Source: Novosphingobium aerophilum
GTDB taxonomy: Bacteria > Pseudomonadota > Alphaproteobacteria > Sphingomonadales > Sphingomonadaceae
Assembly (NCBI RefSeq): GCF_014230305.1
Contig: NZ_JACLAU010000031.1
Location: forward strand, 1 to 40,335
DNA length: 40,335 nt
Direction: 5' to 3'
Shown piece by piece: positions 8,600 to 18,252 of the stretch; within the stretch, counting starts at the first letter, position 1, and the number at the start of each line of letters is the position of its first letter. Below the pieces are notes generated by a model. The model saw only the letters and a program-made list of their open reading frames with translations, made no database searches and had not been told where the DNA came from. The position numbers and the translations under genes are program-made.

Positions 8600-9595
8600 A
8601 TGACCGCTCCCTCCTTCGACGTGATCGCCATCGGCAATGCCATCGTCGATGTCATGGCCCCGTGCAGCGACGAGGACATCGCCCGGCTGGGTCTGGCCAA
8701 GGGCGGCATGACCCTGATCGATCCGCCGCGGGCCAAGGAACTGTACGACGCGATGGGCCCCGCGCGCGAGATCTCGGGCGGGTCGGCCGCCAACACCCTG
8801 GCCGGGCTCGCCGCGCTGGGCGCGCGCTGCGCCTTCATCGGGCAGGTCGCCGACGACCAGCTCGGCGAGGTCTTCGCCCACGACATCCGCGCCGGCGGAA
8901 TCGCCTTCGCCACCCCGGCCCGCAGCGGCGAGCCGAGCACCGCGCGCTGCCTGATCTTCGTTTCGCCCGATGGGCAGCGGACGATGAACACCTTCCTGGG
9001 CGCCTCGCAGTTCCTGCCCGCCGAAGCGCTCGATCCGGCGGCGATCGCCGATGCCGCGGTGCTCTATCTGGAAGGCTACCTGTGGGATCCGGAGGAGCCC
9101 CGCGCCGCCATGCGCCGGGCCATCGCGACCGCGCGCGGGGCCGGCCGCAAGGTGGCCTTCACCCTGTCCGACGCCTTCGTCATTTCCCGCCATGGCGACG
9201 ACTTCCGGGCGTTGATCGCGGCGGGCGAGATCGACATCCTGTTCGCCAACGAGCACGAGCTGGCGGCACTGACCGGGATCGAGGATTTCCACGAGGGGAT
9301 CGCCAGCCTGGCCGACATGGTGCCGACCGTGGTGGTCACCCGCAGCGAAAAGGGCGCCTATGCGATCAGTGCAGGGGCCCACGCCGAAGTCGCCGCCGAA
9401 CCGATCGACAAGGTGGTCGACACCACCGGCGCAGGCGACCTGTTCGCCGCCGGCTTCCTGTTCGGCTTCACCCGCCAGCGCCCGCTGGCCGAATGCCTGC
9501 GGCTGGGCGCGATCTGCGCCGCCGAGGTGATCAGCCACTACGGCGCGCGGCCCGAAGCGGACCTCAAGGCGCTGGTGGCCACGAAACTGGGATAG
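8600..9595 (+). CDS. PfkB-family adenosine kinase-like sugar/nucleoside kinase
   Basis: A 331-residue PfkB-family kinase, closest to bacterial adenosine kinases, which phosphorylate adenosine to AMP. N-terminal VIAIGNAIVDVMA, substrate-binding GGSAANTLAGLAALG and the C-terminal catalytic signature DTTGAGDLFAAGFLFG with the base Asp are all present. Residues near ILFANEHELAALTG match the family's N-E-x-E magnesium motif. The open frame extends upstream to 8192 antisense to the lipoprotein gene, but homology begins at the ATG at 8600 and AAGGAC lies just before it. It faces divergently from the lipoprotein gene. Substrate could also be a sugar. Confidence 0.9.
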   Translation: MTAPSFDVIAIGNAIVDVMAPCSDEDIARLGLAKGGMTLIDPPRAKELYDAMGPAREISGGSAANTLAGLAALGARCAFIGQVADDQLGEVFAHDIRAGGIAFATPARSGEPSTARCLIFVSPDGQRTMNTFLGASQFLPAEALDPAAIADAAVLYLEGYLWDPEEPRAAMRRAIATARGAGRKVAFTLSDAFVISRHGDDFRALIAAGEIDILFANEHELAALTGIEDFHEGIASLADMVPTVVVTRSEKGAYAISAGAHAEVAAEPIDKVVDTTGAGDLFAAGFLFGFTRQRPLAECLRLGAICAAEVISHYGARPEADLKALVATKLG

Positions 9596-9629
9596 CGCGC
9601 GGCGGGGTCCGCTCGGCCAAACCGAAACA

Positions 9630-9830
9630 CCGCTCAGGCTGAGCCTGCCGAAGCCCGCGCGCGGCGGGTGAGCCCGGTCACCCGCCGTGCGGGGCGCAGG
9701 TTTCGCGTGGCCTTCGACAAGCTCAGGCCGACCGGGGTTTGCGCAAAACAGCGCGTTAACAGCGCGCTTCGGGAAGGACAGTCACCAGGACCCGCTCAGG
9801 CTGAGCCTGTCGAAGCCCGCGCGCGGCGGA
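9630..9830. repeat. Direct and inverted repeats between convergent kinase and purD
   Basis: A 39-base unit starting CCGCTCAGGCTGAGCCTG occurs at 9630-9668 and again at 9792-9830 with two differences. An inverted relative, CCTTCGACAAGCTCAGG, lies at 9711-9727. A perfect 10-base stem, CGGCGGGTGA/TCACCCGCCG, folds at 9662-9687. These fill most of the 249 bases between two convergent genes. Such repeats are a familiar sphingomonad type and may double as bidirectional transcription brakes. No gene is seen in the gap. Confidence 0.85.
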
Positions 9831-9844
9831 CGGGCCTGGTCCCC

Positions 9845-11149
9845 TCACCCGCGCTCGCGCGCGACCTCGCGCCAGCCGATGTCGCGGCGGCAGAACAGGT
9901 CCGGCGCGGCGAGCCGGTCCACCGCGGCATAGGCGGCGGCCTGGGCCTCGCTCACCGAACGGCCCAGGGCCGTGACGTTGAGCACCCGGCCGCCGTGGGC
10001 GAGCAGCGCGCCGTCGGCGCCCGTCCGGGTCCCCGCATGGAACACCTTGGCTCCGGTCGCCTCGGCCGCCGCCATCCCGTCGATCCGCCCGCCCTTCTTC
10101 GGCTCGCCCGGATAGCCCGCGCCCGCCATCACCACCGTCAGCGCGGTCTGGTCGGAAAAGCGCGGCGGCTGGATGGCCGACAGGCGGTTCTCGGCACAGG
10201 CCAGCAGCAGCTCGCCCAGATCGCTCTCCAGCCGCATCAGCATGACCTGGCATTCGGGATCGCCGAAGCGGCAGTTGTATTCGATCAGCTTGGGCCCCGT
10301 GGCGGTGAGCATCACCCCCAGGAACAGGACCCCCGAATAGGGCATGCCTTCGTCGGACAGGGTCTTGACCGTCGGCGCGATGATCCGGGTCATGCATTCG
10401 GCCTGAAGCGCCGGGGTCAGCACCCGCGCCGGGCTGTAGGCGCCCATCCCGCCGGTGTTGGGGCCGGTATCGCCATCGCCCACCCGCTTGTGGTCCTGGG
10501 CCGAGGCGAAGGGGACGATGGTCGCCCCGTCGGTCAGGGCAAAGAAGCTGGCCTCCTCGCCGTCGAGGAATTCCTCGACCACGGCCTCGGCCCCGGCCCC
10601 ATTGGCGTCGACAGGGCCGAAGCGTCCGGCGAAAATCTCGCGGATCGCGGCCTCGGCAGTCGGCATGTCCATCGCCACGGTCACGCCCTTGCCCGCGGCG
10701 AGGCCATCGGCCTTGATCACCACCGGGGCACCGAAGCGGCGGACGGCGGCGAGGCCGGCATCCTCGGACGAGACGCGCTCGTAGCCCCCGGTCGGGATGC
10801 CGGCGCGGGCGCAGAGATCCTTGGTGAAGCCCTTCGAGCCTTCCAGTTGCGCCGCGGCCTGGCCCGGACCGAAGACCGGCACGCCCGCCCCGCGGAGCGA
10901 ATCGGCGAGGCCATCGACCAGCGGCGCCTCGGGACCGACCACGACCAGGCCGATGCGCTGCTCGTCGCAGAAGGCGATCGTGGCGCCGTGGTCGGTCACG
11001 TCCAGGCCAACGCAGGTGGCGTGCTGCGAGATCCCGGGGTTGCCCGGCGCGGCGTAGAGTGTACCGCCACCGGCCAACAACGACGATTGCGCCAGCTTCC
11101 ATGCCAGCGCATGTTCGCGCCCGCCCGAGCCCAAGAGCAGGATGTTCAT
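9845..11149 (-). CDS. purD: PurD, phosphoribosylamine-glycine ligase
   Basis: A 434-residue ATP-grasp enzyme that joins glycine to phosphoribosylamine in the second step of purine synthesis. The N-terminus [19 protein letters not shown] is diagnostic, followed by [19 protein letters not shown], the ATP-grasp part with [14 protein letters not shown], and [13 protein letters not shown] near the metal site. Length is normal. Its ATG (complement of 11147-11149) shares a CATG with the xseA start on the other strand. Opposite neighbours are purine-related in the sense that adenosine kinase is next door, but they converge. Confidence 0.98.
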   Translation of the reverse strand: MNILLLGSGGREHALAWKLAQSSLLAGGGTLYAAPGNPGISQHATCVGLDVTDHGATIAFCDEQRIGLVVVGPEAPLVDGLADSLRGAGVPVFGPGQAAAQLEGSKGFTKDLCARAGIPTGGYERVSSEDAGLAAVRRFGAPVVIKADGLAAGKGVTVAMDMPTAEAAIREIFAGRFGPVDANGAGAEAVVEEFLDGEEASFFALTDGATIVPFASAQDHKRVGDGDTGPNTGGMGAYSPARVLTPALQAECMTRIIAPTVKTLSDEGMPYSGVLFLGVMLTATGPKLIEYNCRFGDPECQVMLMRLESDLGELLLACAENRLSAIQPPRFSDQTALTVVMAGAGYPGEPKKGGRIDGMAAAEATGAKVFHAGTRTGADGALLAHGGRVLNVTALGRSVSEAQAAAYAAVDRLAAPDLFCRRDIGWREVARERG

Positions 11150-12662
11150 GCCCGAAGTTCCGCCTTATGCCGATGATCCGTCCGCCGGGCTCGTAGCGAA
11201 GGGCGCGCCCGGCGACAACGCCGCGCCCCTTTCGATCACCGAGATTTCCGCCCTGCTCAAGCGCACGGTGGAGGACCGCTTCGGCTTCGTGCGGGTGCGC
11301 GGCGAACTGTCCGGCGTGAAGCGCGCGGCCTCGGGCCACCTCTATCTGGCGCTGAAGGACGAGGGCGCGCGGCTCGACGGGGTGATGTGGCGCGGACAGG
11401 TCCAGCGCCTGGGCTTCCGCCCCGAGGACGGGATCGAGGTGGTCGCGACCGGCAAGCTGACCACCTATCCCGGCCGCTCCAATTACCAGATCGTGGTCGA
11501 GCGGATGGAGATCGCCGGCGAGGGCGCGCTGCTCGCCCTGCTCGCCAAAACCAAGGCGCGGCTGGAGGCGGAGGGCCTGTTCGATCCGCGCCGCAAGCGC
11601 GCCCTCCCGTTCCTGCCGCGGACGATCGGCGTGGTCACCTCGCCTACCGGGGCGGTGATTCGCGATATCCTCCACCGTCTGGCGGACCGCTGGCCGAGCC
11701 ACGTGGTGGTCTGGCCCGTGCTGGTCCAGGGACAGGGCGCGGCCGAGCAGGTCGCGGCGGCGGTGCGGGGGTTCTCCGCGCTGCCCGCGGATGGCGCGGT
11801 GCCCCGGCCAGACCTGGTGATCGTCGCGCGCGGGGGTGGCTCGATCGAGGACCTCTGGGCCTTCAACGAGGAGGTGGTGGTCCGCGCCGTGGCCGAATCG
11901 ACCATCCCGGTGATCGCCGCCGTGGGGCACGAGACCGACACCACGCTGGTCGATTTCGCCGCCGACCGCCGCGCGCCGACGCCGACCGCGGCGGCCGAGA
12001 TGGCCGTGCCGGTGCGGGCCGAAATCGCCGCGCAGATCGCGGATCTGGCGCTGCGGCAGCGGCGCTGCGCGCTGCGTCCGGTCCAGCTCGGGCGGGAGCG
12101 CCTCGCGGCGCGGGCGCAGCGGCTGCCCCGCCCGGAAGGCCTGCTGGCAAGCTCCACCCAGCGGCTCGACGAACTGGGCGAGCGGCTGCGCCGCGGGCTG
12201 GGTGATCGCATCGCGGTGGCCGCGCATCGCCTGCAGGGCCAGGCCGGACGCCTCTCGGCGCCGTTGCTGCAGTACCAGCACCGCCATGCCCGACAGCAGC
12301 TCGACCATGCCCGGCTGCGCCCGGACGACCTGCTGCGGCGGATCGCGCAGGAGCGCGCGCGGGTCGATGCGCTTGACCGGTTGCGGCGCCAGCTCGATCC
12401 CAAGGCGCCGCTGGCGCGGGGCTATGCCCTGGTCACCGGGCCCGATGGCCACGTGGTGCGCGGGCGCGCCGCCGCCGCGGCACTGACCGCGATGACCCTG
12501 GAGTTCCATGACGGCACGCTGGTGGTCAGCCCGGCGGGAGCGGCGGCGCCGTCCGCAGGGACAGCCCCCCCGGAAAACTCTGGCCCCATAACCTCTGGCC
12601 GACCCCGCACCACACGGGCCGCGGGCTTGGCCGACCCTGCCCGCCAGGGTGATTTGTTCTGA
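11148..12662 (+). CDS. xseA: XseA, exodeoxyribonuclease VII large subunit
   Basis: The 504-residue large subunit of exonuclease VII, which degrades single-stranded DNA to oligonucleotides. An OB-fold comes first ([20 protein letters not shown]), then the catalytic domain with [32 protein letters not shown] and [20 protein letters not shown], then a long basic coiled region and the C-terminal [13 protein letters not shown]. Starts at 11142 or 11148 are both possible; AGCAGG at 11136-11141 is spaced better for 11148. That ATG overlaps the divergent purD ATG by two bases. DUF2093 and M23 genes follow closely, a conserved alphaproteobacterial order as I recall it. Confidence 0.96.
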   Translation: MPEVPPYADDPSAGLVAKGAPGDNAAPLSITEISALLKRTVEDRFGFVRVRGELSGVKRAASGHLYLALKDEGARLDGVMWRGQVQRLGFRPEDGIEVVATGKLTTYPGRSNYQIVVERMEIAGEGALLALLAKTKARLEAEGLFDPRRKRALPFLPRTIGVVTSPTGAVIRDILHRLADRWPSHVVVWPVLVQGQGAAEQVAAAVRGFSALPADGAVPRPDLVIVARGGGSIEDLWAFNEEVVVRAVAESTIPVIAAVGHETDTTLVDFAADRRAPTPTAAAEMAVPVRAEIAAQIADLALRQRRCALRPVQLGRERLAARAQRLPRPEGLLASSTQRLDELGERLRRGLGDRIAVAAHRLQGQAGRLSAPLLQYQHRHARQQLDHARLRPDDLLRRIAQERARVDALDRLRRQLDPKAPLARGYALVTGPDGHVVRGRAAAAALTAMTLEFHDGTLVVSPAGAAAPSAGTAPPENSGPITSGRPRTTRAAGLADPARQGDLF

Positions 12663-12688
12663 ACCGCCACGGCTGCTAGAGAGCCCCC

Positions 12689-12892
12689 ATGCTGATGTCC
12701 TCGTCCGACCGTCCCGCCGTGCTGCACTTCGACCACAACGGGTTCCGGGTGATCTCGCCCGGTTATCACGTGATCTGCGCGGTCAGCGGGGAACCGATCC
12801 CGCTCGAGCTGCTGCGCTACTGGTCGGTGACCCGGCAGGAAGCCTATGCCAGCCCCGAGCTGGCGACCAAGCGGCTGCTCGGCAAGGGCTGA
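12689..12892 (+). CDS. DUF2093 small protein
   Basis: A 67-residue protein matching DUF2093: FRVISPGYHVICAVSGEPIP followed by LELLRYWSVTRQEAYASPE. Its compact length and single central cysteine are normal for the family, whose function is unknown. ATG at 12689 is used here; ATG at 12695 is an alternative. It sits 26 bases after xseA and 5 bases before the peptidase gene, and this companionship with xseA recurs in alphaproteobacteria, suggesting a linked transcript rather than a proven shared function. Confidence 0.92.
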   Translation: MLMSSSDRPAVLHFDHNGFRVISPGYHVICAVSGEPIPLELLRYWSVTRQEAYASPELATKRLLGKG

Positions 12893-12897
12893 GCCCG

Positions 12898-13749
12898 ATG
12901 CGGCTCGATCGCCGGGCCGCGCTGGGGTTGATCGGCGGCGGCGGCGGCTTCGTCCTGTTCGGCCGGACGGGGTCCGGCGCCACGACGCCCATGGCGCAGC
13001 CACCGCTGGTCGCCGGGCGACTGACCCAGGGCGGCTGGGCCAGAGGCCGGGTCTGGCCCGATTGCCAGGTCACCCTTGATGGCGCGGAGGTCCCGACCGC
13101 CGCCTCGGGCGACTTCCTGATTGCCTTCGACCGCGATGCGCCGGCCACGGCCAGGCTCGACTGTCGCAAGGGCGGGCAAGTCCTTTCGAGCACCGATGTG
13201 CCCGTGGCCCCGCGCGCCTGGCAGATCGAGCAGGTCGACGCGCCGCTCCGTCCCCCTGGGGTGCCCGATGCCGAATTCCAGCGTCGCCGTGCCGACGAGC
13301 TGGCGCGGATCGCCGCAGCCCGGGCGCTGCCTACCGGCGCCGAGGGCTGGCGCCAGACGATGGTCCGCCCCGCGCCCGGCCGGATTTCCGGTCGATTCGG
13401 GGCGCAGCGGATCTATCGTGGCCAGCCGGGGGCCTACCATTCCGGGCTCGACCTCGCCGCCGCTGCCGGGACCCCGATCCTCGCCCCGGCCGACGGCGTG
13501 GTGATCCTGGCCGCCGAGGCGCCCTTCACCCTCGAGGGGTTGCTGCTGATGGTCGATCACGGCATGGGGCTGACCAGCGCCTTCCTGCACTGCTCGGCGC
13601 ATCTGGTCACGGCGGGCGCGCCGGTGCGGCAGGGCCAGCCGATTGCCCAGGTGGGCATGACCGGCCGGGCCACCGGGCCGCATCTCCACTGGGGCCTGCG
13701 CTGGCGCACCGCCCGGCTTGACCCCCTGCTCTTCCTGGCGGACGGCTGA
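12898..13749 (+). CDS. M23-family peptidase, exported
   Basis: A 283-residue zinc metallopeptidase of family M23, expected to cut peptidoglycan cross-bridges or to act on the wall in the periplasm. The N-terminus MRLDRRAALGLIGGGGG has a twin-arginine pair before a glycine-rich hydrophobic stretch, suggesting Tat export. The catalytic domain at about 155-283 carries His181 and Asp185 (YHSGLDLAAA) and His262/His264 (GPHLHWGL), the full metal set, so it should be active. The ATG at 12898 is 5 bases after the DUF2093 stop. Confidence 0.93.
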   Translation: MRLDRRAALGLIGGGGGFVLFGRTGSGATTPMAQPPLVAGRLTQGGWARGRVWPDCQVTLDGAEVPTAASGDFLIAFDRDAPATARLDCRKGGQVLSSTDVPVAPRAWQIEQVDAPLRPPGVPDAEFQRRRADELARIAAARALPTGAEGWRQTMVRPAPGRISGRFGAQRIYRGQPGAYHSGLDLAAAAGTPILAPADGVVILAAEAPFTLEGLLLMVDHGMGLTSAFLHCSAHLVTAGAPVRQGQPIAQVGMTGRATGPHLHWGLRWRTARLDPLLFLADG

Positions 13750-13824
13750 CCGCCCTCCGCCGCGCTGGCCAGGACCGCGGATTGGCCGTAACAGACCGCA
13801 TCACCCTGCTGCCCGGATGCCGCC

Positions 13825-15012
13825 ATGCCGACTGATCCCGTCGCCCTGAACCAACAAGGCATGATCGCCCTGCGCCAGGGCGATGCGGCCACGGCGGTGC
13901 GGGCCTTCACCGCGGCGGTGGCGGCCGACCCCGACGCGGCGATCCTTCATTACAACCTGGCCAATGCCCAGGCCCTGGCCGGCGATGCGGCAGCCCAGCT
14001 CGAGGCGCTCAACGCCGCACTGGATCGCGATCCCTACATGCCCCACGCCCTGCTGGCGCGCGGCAAGCTGGCCGAGGCGCAGGGCCAGGCCGCAGCGGCC
14101 CTGGCCGACTACAAGCGCCTGCTGGCCGCCGTGCCGGACCATGAGGCAGAGGCGGCCGGCCCCGGCTTCCGGGCCGGCCTGGCCCATGCCCGCGCGGCCG
14201 TGGCGGCCGAGACGGCAAGCCTCGCGGCACGCCTGGATGCGGTCATCGCCGAGGCCGCAGCCCAGGCTCCGCCCGCCGAAGCCGAACGCTTCCGCCACGC
14301 GGTCGACGTGCAACTGGGACGTCGGCGGACCTTTGTCCACGAGCCGCTGGTGCTGAACTATCCCTATCTCCCCGCGATCCAGTACTTCGATCGTGGGCTG
14401 TTTCCCTGGCTGCCCCAGCTCGAGGCGGCCACCCCCGCCATCCGCGAAGAGCTGACGGCGCTGCTGGCGGCCGGGAATGGCGGCTTTGCGCCCTATGTCC
14501 GTTATCCGCGGGGGGCTCCGGTCAACCAGTGGAGCGAACTCAACCACAGCGATGCCTGGGCGGCGACCTTCTTCATCGAGCATGGCGTGCCCAATCCGGC
14601 CATGGCCGAGCACTGCCCGCAGACCGCGGCCCTGCTGAACACCCTGCCCCTGTTCGACCTGCCGGGCCGCGGGCCGGTGGCCTTCTTCTCGCTGCTCAAG
14701 CCGCAGACCCGCATTCCGCCCCATACCGGCGCCACCAACATCCGCTCGATCATCCATCTCCCGCTGATCGTGCCGGAGGGTTGCACCTTCCGGGTCGGCA
14801 ACGACACCCGGCCGTGGATCGAGGGCGAGGCCTTCGCCTTCGACGACACGATCGAGCACGAGGCGGTCAACCCGACCGACGACCTGCGCGCGGTGCTGAT
14901 CATCGATGCCTGGAACCCGTTCATCGGCGCCGGAGAGCGCGATCTGATCCGTCTCTGGATTCGCGAGCTCGACGCGCACGGTCAGGGTTTGACTGCCTTT
15001 TCGGGCGCTTGA
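13825..15012 (+). CDS. TPR-containing aspartyl/asparaginyl beta-hydroxylase
   Basis: A 395-residue protein: TPR helices at about 5-105 (for example ILHYNLANAQALAGDAAAQ), then an AspH-type 2-oxoglutarate/Fe(II) oxygenase from about 170. The iron ligands are His300 in RIPPHTGATN and His345 in DTIEHEAVNP; position 302 is Gly, as in AspH enzymes that lack the usual third carboxylate ligand. Arg355 in DDLRAVLIIDAWNP probably binds 2-oxoglutarate. Family members hydroxylate Asp/Asn in proteins or small molecules; the substrate here is unknown. No signal peptide is seen, so it is probably cytoplasmic. It lies just upstream of a TonB-dependent receptor, facing the same way. Confidence 0.93.
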   Translation: MPTDPVALNQQGMIALRQGDAATAVRAFTAAVAADPDAAILHYNLANAQALAGDAAAQLEALNAALDRDPYMPHALLARGKLAEAQGQAAAALADYKRLLAAVPDHEAEAAGPGFRAGLAHARAAVAAETASLAARLDAVIAEAAAQAPPAEAERFRHAVDVQLGRRRTFVHEPLVLNYPYLPAIQYFDRGLFPWLPQLEAATPAIREELTALLAAGNGGFAPYVRYPRGAPVNQWSELNHSDAWAATFFIEHGVPNPAMAEHCPQTAALLNTLPLFDLPGRGPVAFFSLLKPQTRIPPHTGATNIRSIIHLPLIVPEGCTFRVGNDTRPWIEGEAFAFDDTIEHEAVNPTDDLRAVLIIDAWNPFIGAGERDLIRLWIRELDAHGQGLTAFSGA

Positions 15013-15050
15013 CTGCACGATCGACCGACAATTCGGGGATGTAGTTGCGT

Positions 15051-15120
15051 CCTTGCAACACTCGTTGCAGGATGTGTGCTGTTGGGGCCGCGGATGTTTG
15101 ACTTACCCGCGGCCTTCCAA
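15051..15120 (+). promoter_or_regulatory. Two hairpins in the TonB receptor leader
   Basis: The 253 bases between the hydroxylase and the receptor hold a hairpin with TGCAA/TTGCA arms (15051-15071) and a much stronger one with perfect GGCCGCGG/CCGCGGCC arms (15086-15093 and 15107-15114), extended by TTGG/CCAA at its base. No T-run follows, so it is not a simple terminator. It could be a transcript-stabilising or attenuating structure for the receptor or the 3' end of the hydroxylase message. The remaining bases to 15265 show no gene and no riboswitch I recognise. Confidence 0.5.
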
Positions 15121-15265
15121 CATGCATCAGGCATAGTCCTGAGGAGGGGCTTCGCTTGCGCTGTCTGGTTTCGGCCAGGCGGACGGCGCCCGGGATAGGG
15201 GAGGGAGACACCTTCCCGCCGGCCGCAGCCATCGCACATCAACCTTTGAGAAGAAGGATACCAAC

Positions 15266-18193
15266 GTGAGGACCAACACCCTTAAGCGGCGAGCGCTTGG
15301 CAGCTCGGCACTTGTGACCGTCGCGCTGCTTGCCAGCCAGCCGGCGTTTGCCCAGCAGGCCCCCGCGGACGAGAAGGCGGACGAAGAGCCCGCGATCGTC
15401 GTCACCGGCACCCTGCTGAAGAATCCGAACCTGGTCCTGTCGAGCCCGGTGAACGTGGTTGGTGAGCAGGAAATCGCCACCCGCCAGATCAACAACGCCG
15501 AGCAGCTTCTGCGCGACCTGCCGGGCGTCGTCCCCGGCATCGGTTCGGCCGTGAACAACGGCAACGGCGGTGCCTCGTTCCTCAACCTTCGTGGCCTCGG
15601 CAGCCAGCGCAACCTGGCCCTGGTCAATGGCGACCGTCTGGTCCCGTCGGGTTCGGGCGGTGCGTTCGACCTCAACAACGTGCCGCTGGCCCTGGTCAGC
15701 CGCGTCGACATCCTGACCGGCGGTGCCTCGACCACCTACGGTGCCGACGCCGTGTCGGGCGTGGTGAACTTTGTCACCAAGTCCAACTTCACCGGCTTTG
15801 ACGCCCGCGTCAGCTATGGCCTGACCCAGCGTGGCGACGGCGCGGCGTTCCGCACCGACGTGACCATGGGCGGTGACTTCGCCGAAGGCCGCGGCAACGC
15901 CGTGATCAGCCTGGGTTACCAGAAGACCAATCCGGTCTACCAGGGCGACCGCGACTTCTCGCTGTTCCAGATCAACTCGTTCAACGGCCGTGCCGCCGGC
16001 GGCTCGCCGACCGACACCCCGACGAGCTTCTACTTCACGGAGACCCAGCCGAACGCCCTGCAGAACAACGCCACGGGCACCGGCTTCGTTACCGCGAACG
16101 CGGACGGCTTCAACTTCGCGCCGTACAACATCTACCAGACCCCGTTCGAGCGCTACAACGTCTTCGCCCAGGCGAAGTACGAAGTGGCCGACAACATCGA
16201 GGCCTATGGCCGCGGCATCTTCTCGAAGAACACCGTCCAGACGATCATCGCGCCGTCGGGCATCTTCGGTGAAGCGCTGAACGTCAACATCAACAACCCG
16301 TTCATCTCGGCCGCCCAGCGCGCCACGATCTGCGGCGCCAACCCGACCCTGGACTGCACCGCCGGCTCGACCGCTACGGTTGCCATCCCGGCCGTGTATC
16401 GTCGTACCGTCGAAGTGGGGCCGCGCATCAGCCGCTTCACCACCACCATGTTCGACTACAAGGTCGGCCTGCGCGGCAAGATCACCGATTCGCTGAACTT
16501 CGACATCAGCGGCGCCTATGGCCAGTCGAACCAGGTCCAGACGCTCAGCGGCTACGTGCTGCGTTCGCGCGTCCAGCAGGCCCTGCTCGCTGACAACACC
16601 ACCACCTGCCGCACCACCTCGGGCGGCTGCGTCCCGCTGAACCTGTTCGGCGGCAACGGCTCGATCACCTCGGCCATGGTCGGCTTCATCCAGGGCACCT
16701 CGACCATCGCGGTGGACACCGGGCTGAGCCAGGTGCGCGGTGTGATCAACGGCGATCTGGGCATTGCCTCGCCGGGCGCCTCGACCCCGATCAACTTCGC
16801 GGTCGGTGCCGAGTACCGCAACTACACCTTCAACCGCACGCCGGACAACCTGAGCCAGGTTCCGGGCGAGCTGGGCGGCGCCGGCGGCGCGGTCCTGCCG
16901 TTCCGCGGCGGCTACAAGGTGACCGAAGGCTTCGTCGAAACCAACATCCCGCTGATCGAGGACAAGCCGCTGTTCAACAAGCTGGCGCTCGAAGCCGGTC
17001 TCCGTCAGTCGCGCTATGAGGTCAATGCCCCGGGCAAGCCGACCTTCAACGCCACGACCTGGAAGGTCGGTGCGACCTGGGAACCGGTCAGCGACATCAA
17101 GGTGCGCGGTGGTTACAACCGTGCGGTGCGCGCCCCGAACATCGGCGAACTGTTCGCGCCGCTGGTCACCGGCCTCACCAGCCTTGCGGTCGACCCGTGC
17201 TCGGGCACCAAGGCCCAGGGCAACGCCAACCTGAGCGCGATCTGCATCGGGCAGGGCGCCACCGCGGCGATGATCGCGGCCGGCTCCATCCAGGATCCGG
17301 CGGCGGGCCAGGCCAATGCGACCGGCGGCGGCAACCCGCTGCTCCGTCCGGAAGTGGCCGACACCTTCACCATCGGTACGGTGCTGACCCCGTCGTTCCT
17401 GCCGGGCTTCAGCCTGACCGTGGACTACTTCAACGTGAAGGTGAACGGCGCCATCTCGTCGCCGACCCCGGCCGACGTGATCAACGCCTGCTTCGGCAGC
17501 GTGACGGCGGCTTCGGCCACCAGCGTGGCGTGCACCAGCATCCGTCGTAATCCGGTCAACGGTCGTCTGTCGGGTCCGAGCGGCACGGTGGCGGGTCTCC
17601 CGACCCCGTCGTCGAACCTCGGCCGGATCGACACCAGCGGCTGGGACCTCAGCGCCGCCTATTCGCGTGACGTTGGCTTCGCCAAGCTGATGCTGAACCT
17701 GAACGGCACCTACACGATCGACAACTACTTCAAGGCAACCCCGAGCGCGGTGAACCGCGAGTGCGTTGGCCAGTACTCGGTCAACTGCGGCTCGATCCAG
17801 CCGAAGTGGCAGCACAACCTGCGCACCACGCTGGACTTCGGGAACATCAACGTCTCGCTGCTGTGGCGCTACATGACCGCCGTCCGCTACGAACAGCGTC
17901 TGTTCGAAGTGCGTAAGGCGTTCAGCGGTGCGATCACCGGCAGCGGTCCGCTGGTGGGCCAGACCTTTGACTTCAACCGGATCGGCGCGGCGAACTACTT
18001 CGACCTGTCGGCTGGCTTCAAGATCATGGACCGGTTCAACCTGGACTTCCTGATGGCCAACGCCTTCGACCGCAAGCCGCCGATCGTGGGTTCGACCCTC
18101 GGCACGACCGGTCAGAACAGCGGCAACACCTATCCGTCGTCCTACGACGCGCTGGGTCGTCGCTTCCAGGTCACCCTGGGCGTGAAGTTCTGA
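15266..18193 (+). CDS. TonB-dependent outer-membrane receptor
   Basis: A 975-residue TonB-dependent receptor that imports a ligand across the outer membrane using TonB energy. Signal peptide at residues 1-29 ending QPAFA; a TonB-box-like EPAIVVTGTLL near 46-52; plug domain with NLRGLGSQRNLALVNGDR and ILTGGASTTYGADAVSGVVN; then a 22-strand-type barrel ending FQVTLGVKF with terminal Phe. The GTG at 15266 has AAGAAGGA 7 bases upstream. Its codon use is distinctly plainer and more biased than its neighbours (many GGC, AAC, CTG, little variation), a mark of high expression. The ligand is unknown; barrel shape and the DPCSGTKAQGN segment are typical of the large sphingomonad-type receptors. Confidence 0.97.
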   Translation: MRTNTLKRRALGSSALVTVALLASQPAFAQQAPADEKADEEPAIVVTGTLLKNPNLVLSSPVNVVGEQEIATRQINNAEQLLRDLPGVVPGIGSAVNNGNGGASFLNLRGLGSQRNLALVNGDRLVPSGSGGAFDLNNVPLALVSRVDILTGGASTTYGADAVSGVVNFVTKSNFTGFDARVSYGLTQRGDGAAFRTDVTMGGDFAEGRGNAVISLGYQKTNPVYQGDRDFSLFQINSFNGRAAGGSPTDTPTSFYFTETQPNALQNNATGTGFVTANADGFNFAPYNIYQTPFERYNVFAQAKYEVADNIEAYGRGIFSKNTVQTIIAPSGIFGEALNVNINNPFISAAQRATICGANPTLDCTAGSTATVAIPAVYRRTVEVGPRISRFTTTMFDYKVGLRGKITDSLNFDISGAYGQSNQVQTLSGYVLRSRVQQALLADNTTTCRTTSGGCVPLNLFGGNGSITSAMVGFIQGTSTIAVDTGLSQVRGVINGDLGIASPGASTPINFAVGAEYRNYTFNRTPDNLSQVPGELGGAGGAVLPFRGGYKVTEGFVETNIPLIEDKPLFNKLALEAGLRQSRYEVNAPGKPTFNATTWKVGATWEPVSDIKVRGGYNRAVRAPNIGELFAPLVTGLTSLAVDPCSGTKAQGNANLSAICIGQGATAAMIAAGSIQDPAAGQANATGGGNPLLRPEVADTFTIGTVLTPSFLPGFSLTVDYFNVKVNGAISSPTPADVINACFGSVTAASATSVACTSIRRNPVNGRLSGPSGTVAGLPTPSSNLGRIDTSGWDLSAAYSRDVGFAKLMLNLNGTYTIDNYFKATPSAVNRECVGQYSVNCGSIQPKWQHNLRTTLDFGNINVSLLWRYMTAVRYEQRLFEVRKAFSGAITGSGPLVGQTFDFNRIGAANYFDLSAGFKIMDRFNLDFLMANAFDRKPPIVGSTLGTTGQNSGNTYPSSYDALGRRFQVTLGVKF

Positions 18194-18218
18194 TCCAATC
18201 GGAACGACCGGAAAGAAC

Positions 18219-18252
18219 GGGGGGTGGGCGCAAGCCCGCCCCCTTTTCTTTT
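18219..18252 (+). terminator. Rho-independent terminator after the TonB receptor
   Basis: A perfect-looking stem GGGGGTGGGC (18220-18229) and GCCCGCCCCC (18234-18243) with one G-T pair, a GCAA tetraloop, and TTTTCTTTT immediately after. It lies 26 bases past the receptor stop and should end its transcript. Confidence 0.93.

Noticed and set aside
9756..12509. 917-residue minus-strand open frame across purD and xseA
   Set aside because: It lies in another frame of purD and antisense to xseA; no domain is visible and composition is Arg/Gly-rich noise.
15013..15265. Cobalamin or other riboswitch before the TonB receptor
   Set aside because: I could not find the conserved B12-box or other known riboswitch core.
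15239..17815. 858-residue antisense frame over the TonB receptor
   Set aside because: Expected artefact of highly biased codons on the sense strand.
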